This document shows, one piece after another, positions 35,508 through 47,620 of a stretch of DNA of 64,000 nt. Numbering within the stretch: position 1 is the stretch's first letter; each line of letters opens with the position of its first letter. Made by a program: the position numbers and the translations under genes. Under the pieces are notes generated by a model. That model worked only from the letters and a program-made list of their open reading frames with translations, had not been told where the DNA came from and searched no databases. Origin of the DNA: Mallotus nudiflorus (taxonomy: Eukaryota; Streptophyta; Magnoliopsida; Malpighiales; Euphorbiaceae); contig CANTUR010000166.1 of assembly GCA_947683625.1 (NCBI GenBank), forward strand, positions 6,651,001-6,715,000, written 5' to 3'.

Positions 35508-35527
35508 TAATATATATATATATATAT
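35508..35527 (-). promoter_or_regulatory. TA-rich core promoter region of the MADS gene
   Basis: An alternating TA tract lies about 100 bp upstream of the predicted leader donor and 215-230 bp upstream of the ATG. It is the only TATA-like sequence near the expected start, but a TA microsatellite can arise without promoter function. Confidence 0.3.
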
Positions 35528-35544
35528 GGTATATCAGCCAACGA

Positions 35545-35555
35545 CCTATATATGG
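35545..35555. promoter_or_regulatory. CArG-like element
   Basis: The word cctatatatgg has CC and GG flanking seven A/T bases, one base longer than a classical CC(A/T)6GG box and matching the relaxed CC(A/T)7G form. It lies just upstream of the TA tract in the MADS promoter, a position suited to binding by MADS proteins, including self-regulation. This is inference from motif shape only. Confidence 0.3.
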
Positions 35556-37293
35556 AAAGGGTATTCCAGGAAACCACAAAACCTCTAATGAAAACCGGCA
35601 GCTGTTGCTTCTTTTTTGAAAAAAAAAATGAAAAGGAACGTTGTCCAATAAGAATTTATTTTTTTCTGATCAAAGCGCCGTCTACCGTATAGATCGTTGA
35701 CGCGTGTGTATATGAAGACTCGTATACCGGAGTTTCTATTTTTGGAATTATTTTTTATATATATACTTTTATTATTTTATTTTTACGTATTTTTTTAAAT
35801 AAAAAAGAAAACGTTTGTTCTGTTTTTGCGTGGGGAAGTGGAAGCATTGCCAGAGAAGTGGAAGTGATGTTTCGTATTGTATATTGGCCAAGGTTTTCTT
35901 TTTTTTTTTTTTTGGAGTAAAGGCTAAAGTGACAGCAGGCTGTCATTGTCAAATATTTGACGACTAGCTCTAAGGTCAGGACCTGGTTTTGGCAACTATT
36001 ACTACTATTATTTAACACTATTGAGGTTTCAAAAGCACTTTCAAAGTTCAATAACAATTATGTGTCTTTCTTTTACTCTCAACTTGCTAATTTTAAATTC
36101 TATTCTTTCTTTTTTTAAATCCTATCTATTTTAAATTATAATTTTATGTTTGTACGAAATATCATGTTAAAAAAATATTTTTTATTGTGATGAACATAAT
36201 GTTTTCCATGTGTAGATAAACTAAATTGATAACTTAATTGATTTTAGTAGCTTCTGCTTGATATGAAAGATTGCAAAATGTAAAAAATTTATCCAGACAA
36301 AGTTTATGGTTATGTGTATGAGTACAGATGCTTAAATTTTTTTCATAAATTTTATGAAATATACAAGTACTGCTTCATGTAAAACTAATAGAGATAAAAA
36401 ATTTCCAATTTAAAAATTTTAAATCTATGTAAATGTATTTTGTGGTCTATTTTGGACTATGATCTAGGGAAAAAAAATTCCATTTTAACAGCTCGAAAGC
36501 TTTTGGCATCAAAGGAGAGGGTTTGTTGCATCTCAATCAAAATGATGTTAGCATATACTTTTTATATTTATACATACACCCCTCCCCTCTCGTGATTAAA
36601 AAAAAAAACTTTATACATACATTTTTTTTATTCTTAAAACTAGAAGTAATTTATTTAAATAGATTTTTGTATATTATATTAATATATGATTGGCATTGCA
36701 CGGTCTAAAATGCTACTATGAACCACTAATTGATCCTATAATCTGCTTTTTATTTTTTGTTACGGAGGTTATGCCACGTGGAGAACGGAGTTAAAGTGAA
36801 GAAAGAAAAAAAAAAAAGCAAAGGCAAATCAGAAAAGATATTTCCTTTTCTTGCTTTTAAGGTTTCCAGATCAGGAAATATTAATGGACCATGCCTGCAA
36901 GAAAATTTTCAACTTACAATTGTTTGAAGTTGTCAAGTAATTAGTAACCTGATATGTTTAACATTTTTTTTTTTTTTTTTTTTTTTTGACAATAGCTAGG
37001 TATATAAAGATCAGGTATGTGATCCTTTAAATTGTTTAGTCTTTATGATTTTCTCTGACAATTCAAGTTCCAATTTATATATGAACCATCACTCATCTGC
37101 ACTGCACATGACCTGTATCCACTTTAATTTCGAATAATCCTGAATACTCGAACTGAACTTTGATAGTAAAGTTTTTTTTTTTTTTTTACTTCCATGACCT
37201 GTGTCATTGGTATTATTTCTTATTTATAAATATTTATAAATACAAATACCTATAAAAAAAATATAAATATAAATAACGTTTTCTGAATAAATG

Positions 37294-37445
37294 TTTTTTT
37301 TTTTTTTTTGATAAAATAGAACTCATTTCATTAACTTGAATAATCAATGGCTAACAAATCCCACAAGAACTCCAGAGCATGCCAATCCCAGGTTCTACAA
37401 TCTGCCAGAGAACCAGCTGCCCTAGTAATGTGGTGATCAGATGCG
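37294..37445 (-). mobile_element. 5'-truncated LINE insertion with poly(A) tail
   Basis: On the minus strand the segment reads as the end of a coding region (ITRAAGSLADCRTWDWHALE, then FLWDLLAIDYSS and a stop), a short 3' UTR and a run of about 17 A residues. That is the layout of a LINE 3' end, with the coding tail resembling a LINE RNase H/RT terminus. It is flanked by an exact 12-bp direct repeat, tctgaataaatg, at 37282-37293 and 37446-37457, as expected for a target-primed reverse-transcription insertion. Only about 150 bp were inserted. Confidence 0.85.
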
Positions 37446-38072
37446 TCTGAATAAATGATTTAAAATGACAAAATATAATATATATTGTTTTGTTAATATT
37501 ACTGATGCGTCAGTAATGAAAAAAAGCAGAAAAATATAAAATTCATGCATCCACCAAGTGCAAGTAACTTTTTTTTAAAGGGTTTAATTTTACAGTTGGA
37601 TGTAAATAATTAATTTAAAATTGTTGTATTTCAAAATAATAAATAGTTAGAGATTATTTTAAATTTTTATTAGTTTACTTTTTAAATTTTTTATAAATTC
37701 ATATGAATTCTTATTAAGATAAATTTATATACTAAAATTCTATTTATTTGTGAAAAATATTTTATCTTTGTAAAATATTTTTTAGAATATTTTAAAAAAA
37801 TATATTTTTCAATATTTGTCTTCAATACTAAAAAATAATAAATAAGGGGAAAAACATTAAAAAATAAAAGACAAAACAATAAATGAATAGAAAAAAACAT
37901 TGGAAAAAGTATTAAAAAATGAATTTCCACCATTAGAATAGGAAATCATTTTCCCTTGAAATTAATTTTCTTTGATTAACAATTTATTTTCCTTTAACTT
38001 ATTTACTTTGGTAATTTAAACACTGAAAAATAGTAAAAAATATTTTTAGAATAATGTTTTCTACAAATAAAA

Positions 38073-38140
38073 GGAGCTTAAATAAAAAATTTAATTCAAA
38101 TTTTGTGGAAGGGAGCTTAAATAAAAAATTTAATTCAAAT
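38073..38140 (+). repeat. Exact 29-bp direct repeat, 39-bp period
   Basis: The unit ggagcttaaataaaa...aattcaaat occurs at 38073-38101 and 38112-38140 with no mismatch and a 10-bp spacer, implying a recent local duplication. Confidence 0.7.
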
Positions 38141-41100
38141 CTAAATTTATGACTCAATTTATTAGTATATCCAATCTAGTTTTGTTTTTTTAAGATTTTC
38201 TTTTGTTGATTTAATTATAAACTGGGGAAAAGGAGAAGCATTCTCCACTATACTCATAAGAATTTGACTATCTGACCCAAGCAATATGGAACTTATTAGA
38301 TAAAGTTAGATGTGAAGGATTTATTCGTGTCTCCTTCAATTCTCTATTATTATAAAGCACTTGAATTTTTGATAGAAAAAGCACTTGAATTTGATGCTGC
38401 CTAGATTTGTTATCTTCTATCTCTTATGGTCTTGTCGAATTAGTGATAAAAACCTGAAATATTTGCATTCCATTCCAATTATTATTCTGATTATATATTG
38501 TCCATAGAATGCACCGAAACAAGAGAAAATTCTATGATTATTCTGATTTATAGTTATTTTTATTTTATTTTAATCACTATTATTAAAAAATATTTTATCA
38601 TATTTAATGGTAATTATTAATAAAATATATTTTATTTATAAAAATCCAAATAACCATAAAATGTAACTAAAATTATACTAAATAAATAATGCGGAACTAT
38701 ATTAAATATATATTATATTCCAACCTAAGGTTTTCATATAATTGCACTTTGAATCTATATCACTAATTAATCCCCACAAATTAAAGCCACCTTAGTCAAA
38801 TCAATGGCTGAAGATACCAAAGAGATTACATAGAACCTGCAAAAAAGCATGCAGCTGTGGATAATGAGCATATATCTATAAGCACAAAACACAATTCTAG
38901 AATTTTTCTCATCAAACCCAGAATTACCAGAATATAAAATATTCTTTCTAACATTTACATTGAGCCTAAATGATAATCTTTCTATACTCCAAACGCATGG
39001 GAGCCCAGCCAGCAGTTGTCAAGATTTAGGACATGCACGTGAAGTTCCACATCTTTGGTATCACCCAAACGAGGGCGCTGCTATCTCTCACGCCTTGGTT
39101 GGTGTTTTTATCCGACAGTAAAATTAACAAGCATTTTTCAATCAGTCAGTTATTGTTGGAGATCCATATATCTATCTCAGTGTGAACAGGCAACAGCACC
39201 TTGTCTACGGCTTGGCGTTTCCCTGATTGAAATGACCATGCCCACGTGAATAAAAATGAAACGACCAATAAGGTTGAAGAAATGAAGAGTAGTAATTGGA
39301 ATAAAAATTATTAAATTGATATTGGTTCTTTTTATAATTACAAAGCAGCCGGTAATCAAGGGCACTGAATAAAATAACATCACCTTCGTACCTTCAATTA
39401 AAAAGCTTGGACAAGTGTCAATCATCAGCCAAATGATATTAGTGCGTAGACCAAGATAATCTTTATTAAACACTTCGATTACTTAATTTATTCCATAGAG
39501 ATGTGGAACTGAGGTTTCTTTACTTAAGGAAATTGTTTAGCATACTTCATTTTTCTGTGCTTCTTTTGTATTATTATTATTATTATTGTTATTAGTAGTA
39601 GTTTAAACTATGATATTGAAAGTTTATTGAATTTTAGTTTAATTTAGTCGTTACTCAACACCAAACAAATATACAAAATTCTCACCTTCATATATACTAT
39701 AACTTAAATTTAAAATATTATTTAAATAAAAATAACTCTTGTCCATTAATCTCAACTGTTATTATTTATTATTTGATATGGAAGTTTAAAGTCTACAACC
39801 AAATCAATTTTGATTTGGCCTAATATTCAATAGTCGACACATATATAATTAATAAAACATATATGTTAATCTTTTATCGAATAATTTAATGTGCATGTAT
39901 ATGTAAGATTATATTTTGTTATTAACATAGCTATTTCCTTAATTAGGATTAGGAGGAGAACCTATGATTTATTTTTTGACACGGCTTCACCACAATTCAC
40001 CCCTTTAAGCGGTTAACCATGCTCAACAAACTTTGTCGTTGTGTCAAGAAATTAAACATTCAACTACCATTTTATTGCACTACATATATTTGGTTGCAAC
40101 TTGCAAGTGAAAGCTTATTTGACACGCTTGATACATTAAATTGGTGTGTCCATTTAATAAAATGCAAACATACATTTTGTTTTTATGACCTAATTAGGTA
40201 ACTTTGGCATTAATAATACACTCACAGTTATCTTATGTTTATATGAATTTGTCACTTTTATCTCCTATACACATTTAATTTTATCAAATCAACACTTTAA
40301 CTTGTTTATAACCTATTATATAACTATATGTGTGCACTGTTGACAAGACACGTGAAATGATACATCAACATTCACATATAGTAACAAAGTGACAAATTTA
40401 TATAAGTACATGGGCCAAAATGTTAAATTCATACAAATAAAGGTGTTTATATAATAAGTTATAAATAAGTTGTTAATTAAATAAAATTGAAAGTATATAA
40501 GGTAAAGTAATAAATTTATGCAAATATAAACATCTACATATATATTATGCCAAAAAAAAACTTAAAATTTGCTATATAAAATTTTATTTTTCTTTCTTAA
40601 AGTAGTTAAATATATTTTTACAATCCTGCATTTTATAATGCATTTTAAAAAGAAGTTGTTATGAGACCTGATTATATGTGTCATATGTGTTGCATTTTTT
40701 TATAAATTGAGAGGTCATATGACTTTAAAATTGATGGACTGCATAATAGAAGTAGTTTTTTCTCTTTTAAATCAATAACGATAGAAATCAAATTTTACAT
40801 CTCAAAATATCCTTAAAAAAAAATTTCACTTGATTGACTATTTCCTCACTAATCCATTTTAATTATTTAGTTTTGCGATATTATGTTCAGGTTTATAGTG
40901 TGAGGTATAATATCAAAAAAGCAGTGGTAATTTTTGCTCATATATATATATATAACCATTTTGTTAATCATAACCTAGAACGTGGTGATGGAAGACCTAT
41001 AGAACCTTTATTAGTGGACTGTTCTATAATACCTGTCACTATGATTTAAAAAAAGCATGTAAACACAAATTGAACTTAAAAATGGACAAACTTGCCAATT

Positions 41101-42823
41101 AAGCCAACGGGAATTGGTAGGTGGGTGTGTCCAAATCAGCAGATATAACCTGTCTAGATAGCGCAACATCCTTATTTATTATATGATACTTCCTAAAATA
41201 GTATATTATACAAGTATTAAGCTTTTGAAATCCCATTTGTTTTCTGCCCACAAAAAAGCAATAAAACAAAAAAAAAAAAAAATCATATGCATAAAGAAAA
41301 AAGTAGGAGTTAGCGACATGAATATTGTTGCCTTAGAGGAAAAAAAAAATCCAACTGGGCTTTTTTTTTTAAAAAAAAAAATCATTCGATTAAATTATGC
41401 TATACTTAATTTCAATTTGATATATAAAAGCCGTGCTTGCTGCCGCCACATTCCCAGCAGTATCCTTATCATCACGGCAAAAACGGCTTTTAGGCTATTG
41501 GCTCCTTAGCTGCCCAACATTGCCAACAAATATTTTTGGAATGTGAATTCGGTTGTACAATGTTGGAGATGATTGTTTGGGTGTACGAGGATACTATATA
41601 TGTAGTTCATCTGTAGCTTCACGTTGTTGTACCTTTTTTTTTTTTTTACAGACTTCATGGTTCTGTGTAGTTTTTGTTTTTGTATAAATAATGTTTTTGT
41701 ATCTAAGTTATAAATAGAAAGCTAAGGAATTTTCATTGAAAAAAATATATATATTTTCAGCAGCTATTGATTTAAGTAATAAAAAATTTAGATTTTCTTG
41801 AATAAAATTTCAAATTTTATGTTACAGTAATTAAATATTATAAAAATTTTGTTCATTTTATAAGTTTTCGATAGGAACTTCAAAATAATCAAAATTTTTA
41901 TACTATTAAATACCAGATACCTGATAAAAGAAAAAATGACCAAGTAGTGTTAAAAAGAAATTAAATTTAGAACCATTACATTCAAATATTATATCACGGT
42001 GATTACAGAATTCAAGCATAACTTTGAATTTCCATTGAAATGATTGATACTGTAATGCATAATGAATTTTTGTCTGTTGAGCGAATATTCTAACTTTCAT
42101 ATCACTTCGCCAAAAAAGTAATGGCTTGTGGTGCTCTCACTTTCAATACTAAAATGACTACTTTATCAAATCATGAAATATTGTCATATAATTCATGTTA
42201 AAAAAAAAAAAAAAATCTCATATCATTGAGTTTAAAATTAACCCCTATTCAACTCCTCCTACTTGGTGCTAGCTCAATTTTTTTTGTTTTTAAATAACTA
42301 CTGACTTAAAAAGAATAAAATTTACAAATAAACAAGCATGCACCTATTTAATTTTAAATTTTCATCTATAATTTTTTTAATAATTTAAGTAAGATAAGAT
42401 AAATGCATTATACTAATGCTCACGCAAACACAACCTATTAAGTAGGAGTTACTAAAATTTAACCTGAATTTACTTACAAAAATCCTAAAAAATTGTCTTT
42501 TAGTTTTTATACAATAAATGTAATTTTAGTTAGTTACCACATCAATTAAAATTATTTTTATCTCCCTAGTAAAAAAGTAATTAAGTAGTAATTTCTCTTT
42601 AAAAATATTATTATTGTTGGTAATTTGAAAGGGAAAAACTGTCGTTGTAGTGCAGTCAATTTTAGGATGCATTTTTTCATATTGGTCTAATATATATTAT
42701 CCAAGAGAACGGAAATAAGAAGAGAGAGCACCGTACTTAGCAGTTGAACTAACAAAATTGACGTTTTTGTTTTTACAATACTTAGTGAAGATCAACAGCA
42801 ATGGTGTTTGCAGAAAGCTCAAC

Positions 42824-42885
42824 TGGGCTAAAGCATGGGCTGTTGATATCTTACCAGAGCTCCACGGTGGGCTTAAATTAGGCCT
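42824..42885. promoter_or_regulatory. Site II (TGGGCY) cluster upstream of the zinc-finger gene
   Basis: Three TGGGCT words (42824, 42836, 42868) and an AGGCCT (42880) lie within 62 bp, about 400 bp upstream of the coding start. TGGGCC/T site II elements are bound by TCP factors and mark promoters of broadly expressed plant genes. A leader exon in the low 43000s and a 5' UTR intron ending at 43248 would fit transcription starting just downstream. Confidence 0.45.
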
Positions 42886-43273
42886 AACACACGACTCTAC
42901 GAAGGTGCGTAGACGGAGGAGTAATTAATTATCTATTTATTTGGGTAAAAATCACTGACGTGGACCCAAATGTCCTAAAGTCCTGCCATCTAAAGTTAGT
43001 TGAAGGCGAGTGATCAATTTTTCTCTGTGTTGTTTTCGTCATCGTAGTCGAGACTGCAAATCGCAAAATTCTCAAAGCAATTTTGAGTGAAAAATTAACA
43101 TCTCAAGAGCAGCAAATCTCCAAAATCGAAATAATTTTATTTTTAGGTAGATGTATTGCACGCGATTTCGCTGTTTTAATGATGATTAATATCTGCTGAT
43201 GGTCGAATTTTTCCCTAATTGTTTCCTGTTTTTTTTGTTTGAGAATAGGAAACGTTGGTTTTTGCATCGCGAT

Positions 43274-46269
43274 ATGGCAGTTGCATCGGAGGAAAGCACA
43301 ATTATGTGCAATCACTGGTAATTTTTGTTCAGTAATTTTATTTGGTGTAAAAATTGTAGTCTGGGTTCTGCCATCTTACTCTTAAAATTAGGATCAAGAT
43401 TTGTTGTTGCTGTTTTTTTCTAGATAAATTATTTATTTTGATTATTTGAATTCTATGTAACAGTTGGTTGATCTGATCGCATTTTAGTTGGTGTTTTTGC
43501 ATCTTTGAATTGAATGAAACCAGAGGGTTTAGTGAATTCTTGAAACTTGATGCATCTGAATTCAGGAATTCTAGGCCAATTAATATGAAATTTGGGATAA
43601 TTAAACTCGGGAAACCTAACTGCTGCACTAGGAGAGACTAAAGTCTCATAAATTTGATGCTGGCTTCAAGTCCCTTAAGGTTATGATTAGGATCCTAACG
43701 ATTCTAATGGAGGTGATATGTTGATCAATTTACCTTTTGTGCCTACCTCATATGTGGAACATATGTTTCTAGATATTTTAAAATCTGTGTTTACAGAGTC
43801 AGAGATTTTACAGAAAGTGTATTTGTCTTTCATCGTTCATGGAATTATTTGGTATTCGTAATGGACCTTGTTATATATTTTGGATTCTCATCTTTTTTCC
43901 CCTAAATGATACGTGTTGGATGTACTTCTCATCTTGAAATTGTTGATGTCAGTCATATAATTATTTTATAAAATGTTCCAGTTAATTAGGTGCTTGTTAG
44001 TTAAACATAACCACTCAGCTGATTGATAGTTTGTTTTTGTGTTTCCAGTGAGAGAGCTATCCCTTCTACGAACTTCGATTTGCATTCTGCACATTGTTCT
44101 CGAAATCTTGAAAAATGTAAAGTTTGTGGTGATATGGTCCCAAAAAAGCATTACGACGAACACTTCTCGAACACTCATGCTCCAGTATGTTGGTTTATTT
44201 AAAGCTATTTTATTCAGCGTAGAAATTATGTAGTGTGTTTTGAAGAAAAGAGTTATTTTCTGCCTATTTCAGCTGAATAGATTTTTTAGTCTGCTCTTTT
44301 GCTAAGAAGCTTTTTGTTGTTAGGGGATGGGGGGTGGCATAAAATAATGTAGAAAACTGGGATCATCGTTTATCAGTAATATAGTACAAGTGATAGAAGG
44401 GGAATAAGGTAGGGGTCGGACATAGGATAAAGTGCCAAAATTGGTGTTTATGGTTGGTGAGGCAATACTTTTGGTGTCCCAGGTCAATTAAGTTCTTACA
44501 CTTTTGCTTTTGGGGTGGAAGGAGACTTATTCTGGAAAATGATAGATAATGTGGATTCCATGCTTTAAATTTCTCACCTACTTAATATTGGATTGGTGAG
44601 TGATGGACTCTTCAACCTGCATGTTTGTTTTGGATTTTTTTATTGAGGGTATTTTTTCTGAAATCTTTTTTTCTTTTCTTTTTCTGTGGGTGATGAAGTT
44701 AAGATTTCAACTTTTATTGTCCTTGGCTGTTTTTATATGTATGGTGAAAAGAAAAACCAAAACATACTGCATCATGGTTAAGGTTTTCTGGACTAAGATT
44801 TCAATTTTTATTGTCCTTATCTGTTTTTATATGTATGGTGAAAAGACAAACCAAAACATGCTGCATTATGGTTAAGGTTTTCTGACTATCTTTTGTGGTG
44901 AAGTTACTCTGGGTATTCTGTATCATCTTGACTTTGTATATTTGAGCAGGTGGCCTGTTCACTCTGCAGTGAGACAATGGAGCGTGAAGTATTAGCAATC
45001 CATAAAGGCGAAAATTGTCCTCAAAGGATTGTCACATGTGAATTCTGTGAGTTTCCCTTGCCTGCAATTGATCTAGCTGAGCATCAGGTAGGAGCATTTA
45101 TAATTAAAATCACTAGATGGGTTTCAGTTATATGCTTAAGCACCAGTGTTACGTGGACTTTTTGCCCCTTATTTTTGAAATTCCAGGAGGTATGTGGGAA
45201 CCGGACAGAACTTTGTCATCTGTGCAATAAATACATTAGATTGCGGGAAAGATACAACCATGAAAGTAGATGCACTGGTGTGTCAAATTATATTGCGGAA
45301 TCTTCCAGGTATGTACACCAACTTCATAATCGCCAATTACAGAGACATTTGGAGTGTGTTTGGAGCTTCTTCCTACATCTTTGATTAGCCTTTTTAATTT
45401 TTAGCTGAGGAGTCTGCATGCTAAACTTTCATGATAATTTTTTAAGTAGTTGATTTTGTGCGATGCAGCTTGAAATTAAGGGAAGTGCCTGTTGAATTTA
45501 GAGTGTAATTGTAATTTTGTTCTCTTTTAGAAATCTGCAATATTGTCCTTGAATTTTGCACGACTTTGGATATTTAAATTGAGAGGATGTTAATAACTCA
45601 TTAAGGTTGGCCATATGGAGATCAATGTGTGGTTTATTAGTTGTTGCAAGAACTAATGAAATGGCTCCTTTATGTCATAATTATTGTTTCATCCATGAGT
45701 TTATGATTTTTGTGATTTAAACTCATTCTGCTTTTAGGTTCTTGCATAATTTGGGTATTAATTGCTAGGAATTATATGTTATATGAATAAATAAGTAGGA
45801 AACGGTATATAATGCTCTAATATTTAGAAGTTTTATGAACTTAAATTATTTGAGCTTGAGGAAAATGTTCGTTAACTTTTAGAAGTGCAAGGGCTTAAGT
45901 TGAGTCATGGGGAATTGATGGATGATGTGCTGTCTGATTGGAGTGTGATTTATCATTATAGGATTGGCTTTTTATGTTTTTTATGCATGAGTATCTCGAA
46001 AAATACTCTGAGTGGAGTGTTATGTTCCTTTTGCATTGATTGGCTGTCTCACAGCAATTCTAGATATTTTCATCTTTCAACGAGCCTAATTTATTTTGAA
46101 TGTCTGAAGGGATGTGAGGGCAGCTGAAAGACCACAAGGTGCTCCAAGGAGGCAGCTGCCAGATTATTCACGGAGAAAGCTTATATTCACCATTGCAATT
46201 ACAGGCATTGCTGTTATACTAGGATCATTTTTTTTCCAGAGGAAAACAGAGAATAATCCAGTGCAGTAG
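43274..46269 (+). CDS. TRAF-type zinc-finger protein with C-terminal membrane anchor
   Basis: Five coding exons (43274-43317, 44049-44184, 44950-45087, 45187-45308, 46110-46269) total 600 nt, 199 aa; every junction is GT...AG and in phase. A leader intron ends at gaatag 43248. Residues about 12-130 hold a series of Cys/His zinc-binding units: CNHC...H..C, CKVCGD...H...H, CSLCSE...H...C, CEFCEF...H...C, CHLCNK...H...C. This is the TRAF-type (FLN29/TRAFD1-like) array, usually a protein-interaction module. The last 30 residues contain a hydrophobic stretch (LIFTIAITGIAVILGSFFF) followed by a short polar tail, the form of a tail-anchored membrane protein. Intron 3 carries a 94-bp tandem duplication. 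From memory, Arabidopsis At1g09920 is a TRAF-type zinc-finger gene next to rhamnogalacturonate lyases. Molecular function is unknown. Confidence 0.9.
44701..44888 (+). repeat. 94-bp tandem duplication in zinc-finger gene intron 3
   Basis: The unit beginning aagatttcaacttttattg is present at 44701-44794 and 44795-44888, with about 7 differences. Both copies contain gtatggtgaaaaga and catggttaaggttttctg-like words. Confidence 0.8.
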
Positions 46270-47620
46270 CAGGCGAAAAGGTGGTACAGAGTTGGGGCTT
46301 TATATGTAAATCACATCCCCTGGGCTACTTATTCCAATTTTCTGGATATGTGTAAGGGCATACTGTTGTTACTGTTAAAAAGTCATTTGGATTGTGAACT
46401 GACGGTGGTGCATTGTCATGGCAGCTTGAGTATCCTCCTCATTGGAGATGAGCTTCGGCATTTTATGTGAAAATAGGCTTTTAGTAAAGTTGGTTTCATG
46501 AAATGAATGGTCTCCCAATTCTACTTTGTGTGAATTTACTGTCATTGTTATATTTTCATTTGAATCCAATCATGGATGAGGGCCAGAGCCCATAGTAGGT
46601 TGGGCCAACTTAAAGAGAATATTATTTAACTATAGTTTTCAATTATTGTTGTTATTTTATCAAAGGTTTTGAAAATTCGTTAGTAGAAGTAGCCAGAAAT
46701 CCCCATGTAAATAGCTTTGAAAATTGATGCCAAAGCAATAAGAAAATTGATAATTCTGTTCAAGGGATCCGCCATCCTTGCACAGGAATTTATTGAGGCG
46801 TTGTCACAAGTGTCTTAGCCAACAACACGATCATGATTTGCTTTTGCTCTTTGGCAAAGATAAGTACTTCCATTTTGAACAGTTTCAGTTGAAACTTTCT
46901 CTGCCGCCACTGCCTGTGCCGCCGCTCAGATATGAGGAAAACGCTGAAAAGTATCTTCCGTTATCTAGGCGATTGCTACTCTCATCCTTCTTCGAGTTCT
47001 CATATTCCTGTGCCCGCAAGTAGGCAACTCTTTCCTTCCCCTTCTTCTTCTTCATTTTTCCCTGAATTCTCAATCGCTTCAATTTCGAGTCTCTCGCTCA
47101 CTCTTTTTCTTAATCTTAGTTATGTGTACCATACTCGACGTTTAAACCTGACGACAGATCCTAACTGCTTATCATGATCCTCAGGCTAATTCTTTCTGTT
47201 ATTGGTATCACGGGGACAATAATTATTTCTATTTTTAGGAAATTAAAGGAACAAAATAGGCTGCAGATCTATTAAATTCAGGAATTGAGACGGCACCAGT
47301 TAGTAATTAACCCGTTGAATTGAATTCAACGCACATATAACTTTTTGCGAAAAAGTACATTTCTCATTTTGAGATTAGAGTTATCAATCAGTAAGTAATT
47401 TTTTTTCATCTAAATATATATGCAAAAAACACTAAAGAAGAAAAGGGAATTTTTTTTTTTTCTGTTACTAAAGCAACCGAAGCAAGAACTGAGATTATTT
47501 GTACAAGTTTCTTCCAGGTTTTATACAACAGCAGTGCTTTTCTTTTTTTCAGATGTACAGAACCAAGATTGGCATTTTCATTATGGTAACCAAGCTGTGA
47601 GAAATAATAACTACGGCACC
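46270..47620. other. Zinc-finger 3' UTR and promoter region of the first lyase
   Basis: The zinc-finger 3' UTR probably runs to about 46.75 kb, where aataag-type signals occur. From 46890 to 47180 the sequence is richer in C and holds an 81-codon frame (listed separately). Homology with the second lyase gene places the lyase ATG at 47621; a strong 3' splice site (ttttctttttttcag, 47552) suggests a leader intron upstream of it. Confidence 0.5.
46932..47177 (+). CDS. Short serine-rich reading frame, uncertain
   Basis: An 81-codon frame starts ATGAGGAAAACGCTG and encodes a basic N terminus (MRKTLKSIFRYLGDCY) followed by Ser/Pro-rich and then hydrophobic sequence. The basic, serine-rich start looks like an organelle-targeting or secretory segment, and composition differs from its AT-rich surroundings. 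It could be a small gene, the first exon of something longer, or part of the upstream region of the lyase gene. It has no recognised family. Confidence 0.2.
   Translation: MRKTLKSIFRYLGDCYSHPSSSSHIPVPASRQLFPSPSSSSFFPEFSIASISSLSLTLFLNLSYVYHTRRLNLTTDPNCLS

Larger units (their letters stand above)
35561..42823. other. Intergenic region between MADS and zinc-finger genes
   Basis: About 7.3 kb with no supported gene. It contains poly-T/poly-A runs, a small truncated LINE at 37.3 kb, an exact 29-bp direct repeat at 38073 and 38112, and a less AT-rich patch at 38990-39250 with short open frames but no recognisable protein. A TATA-like word (tatataaaag) near 41420 precedes a GC-richer patch of unknown meaning. 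Confidence 0.6.

Noticed and set aside
39055..39473. Overlapping 64- and 98-codon frames on opposite strands in the intergenic region
   Set aside because: No recognisable domains or splice-site support; the composition is like the surrounding intergenic DNA.
42700..42735. Segment gaagagagagcacc resembling miR156
   Set aside because: Only a partial match, and I saw no complementary arm nearby to form a hairpin.
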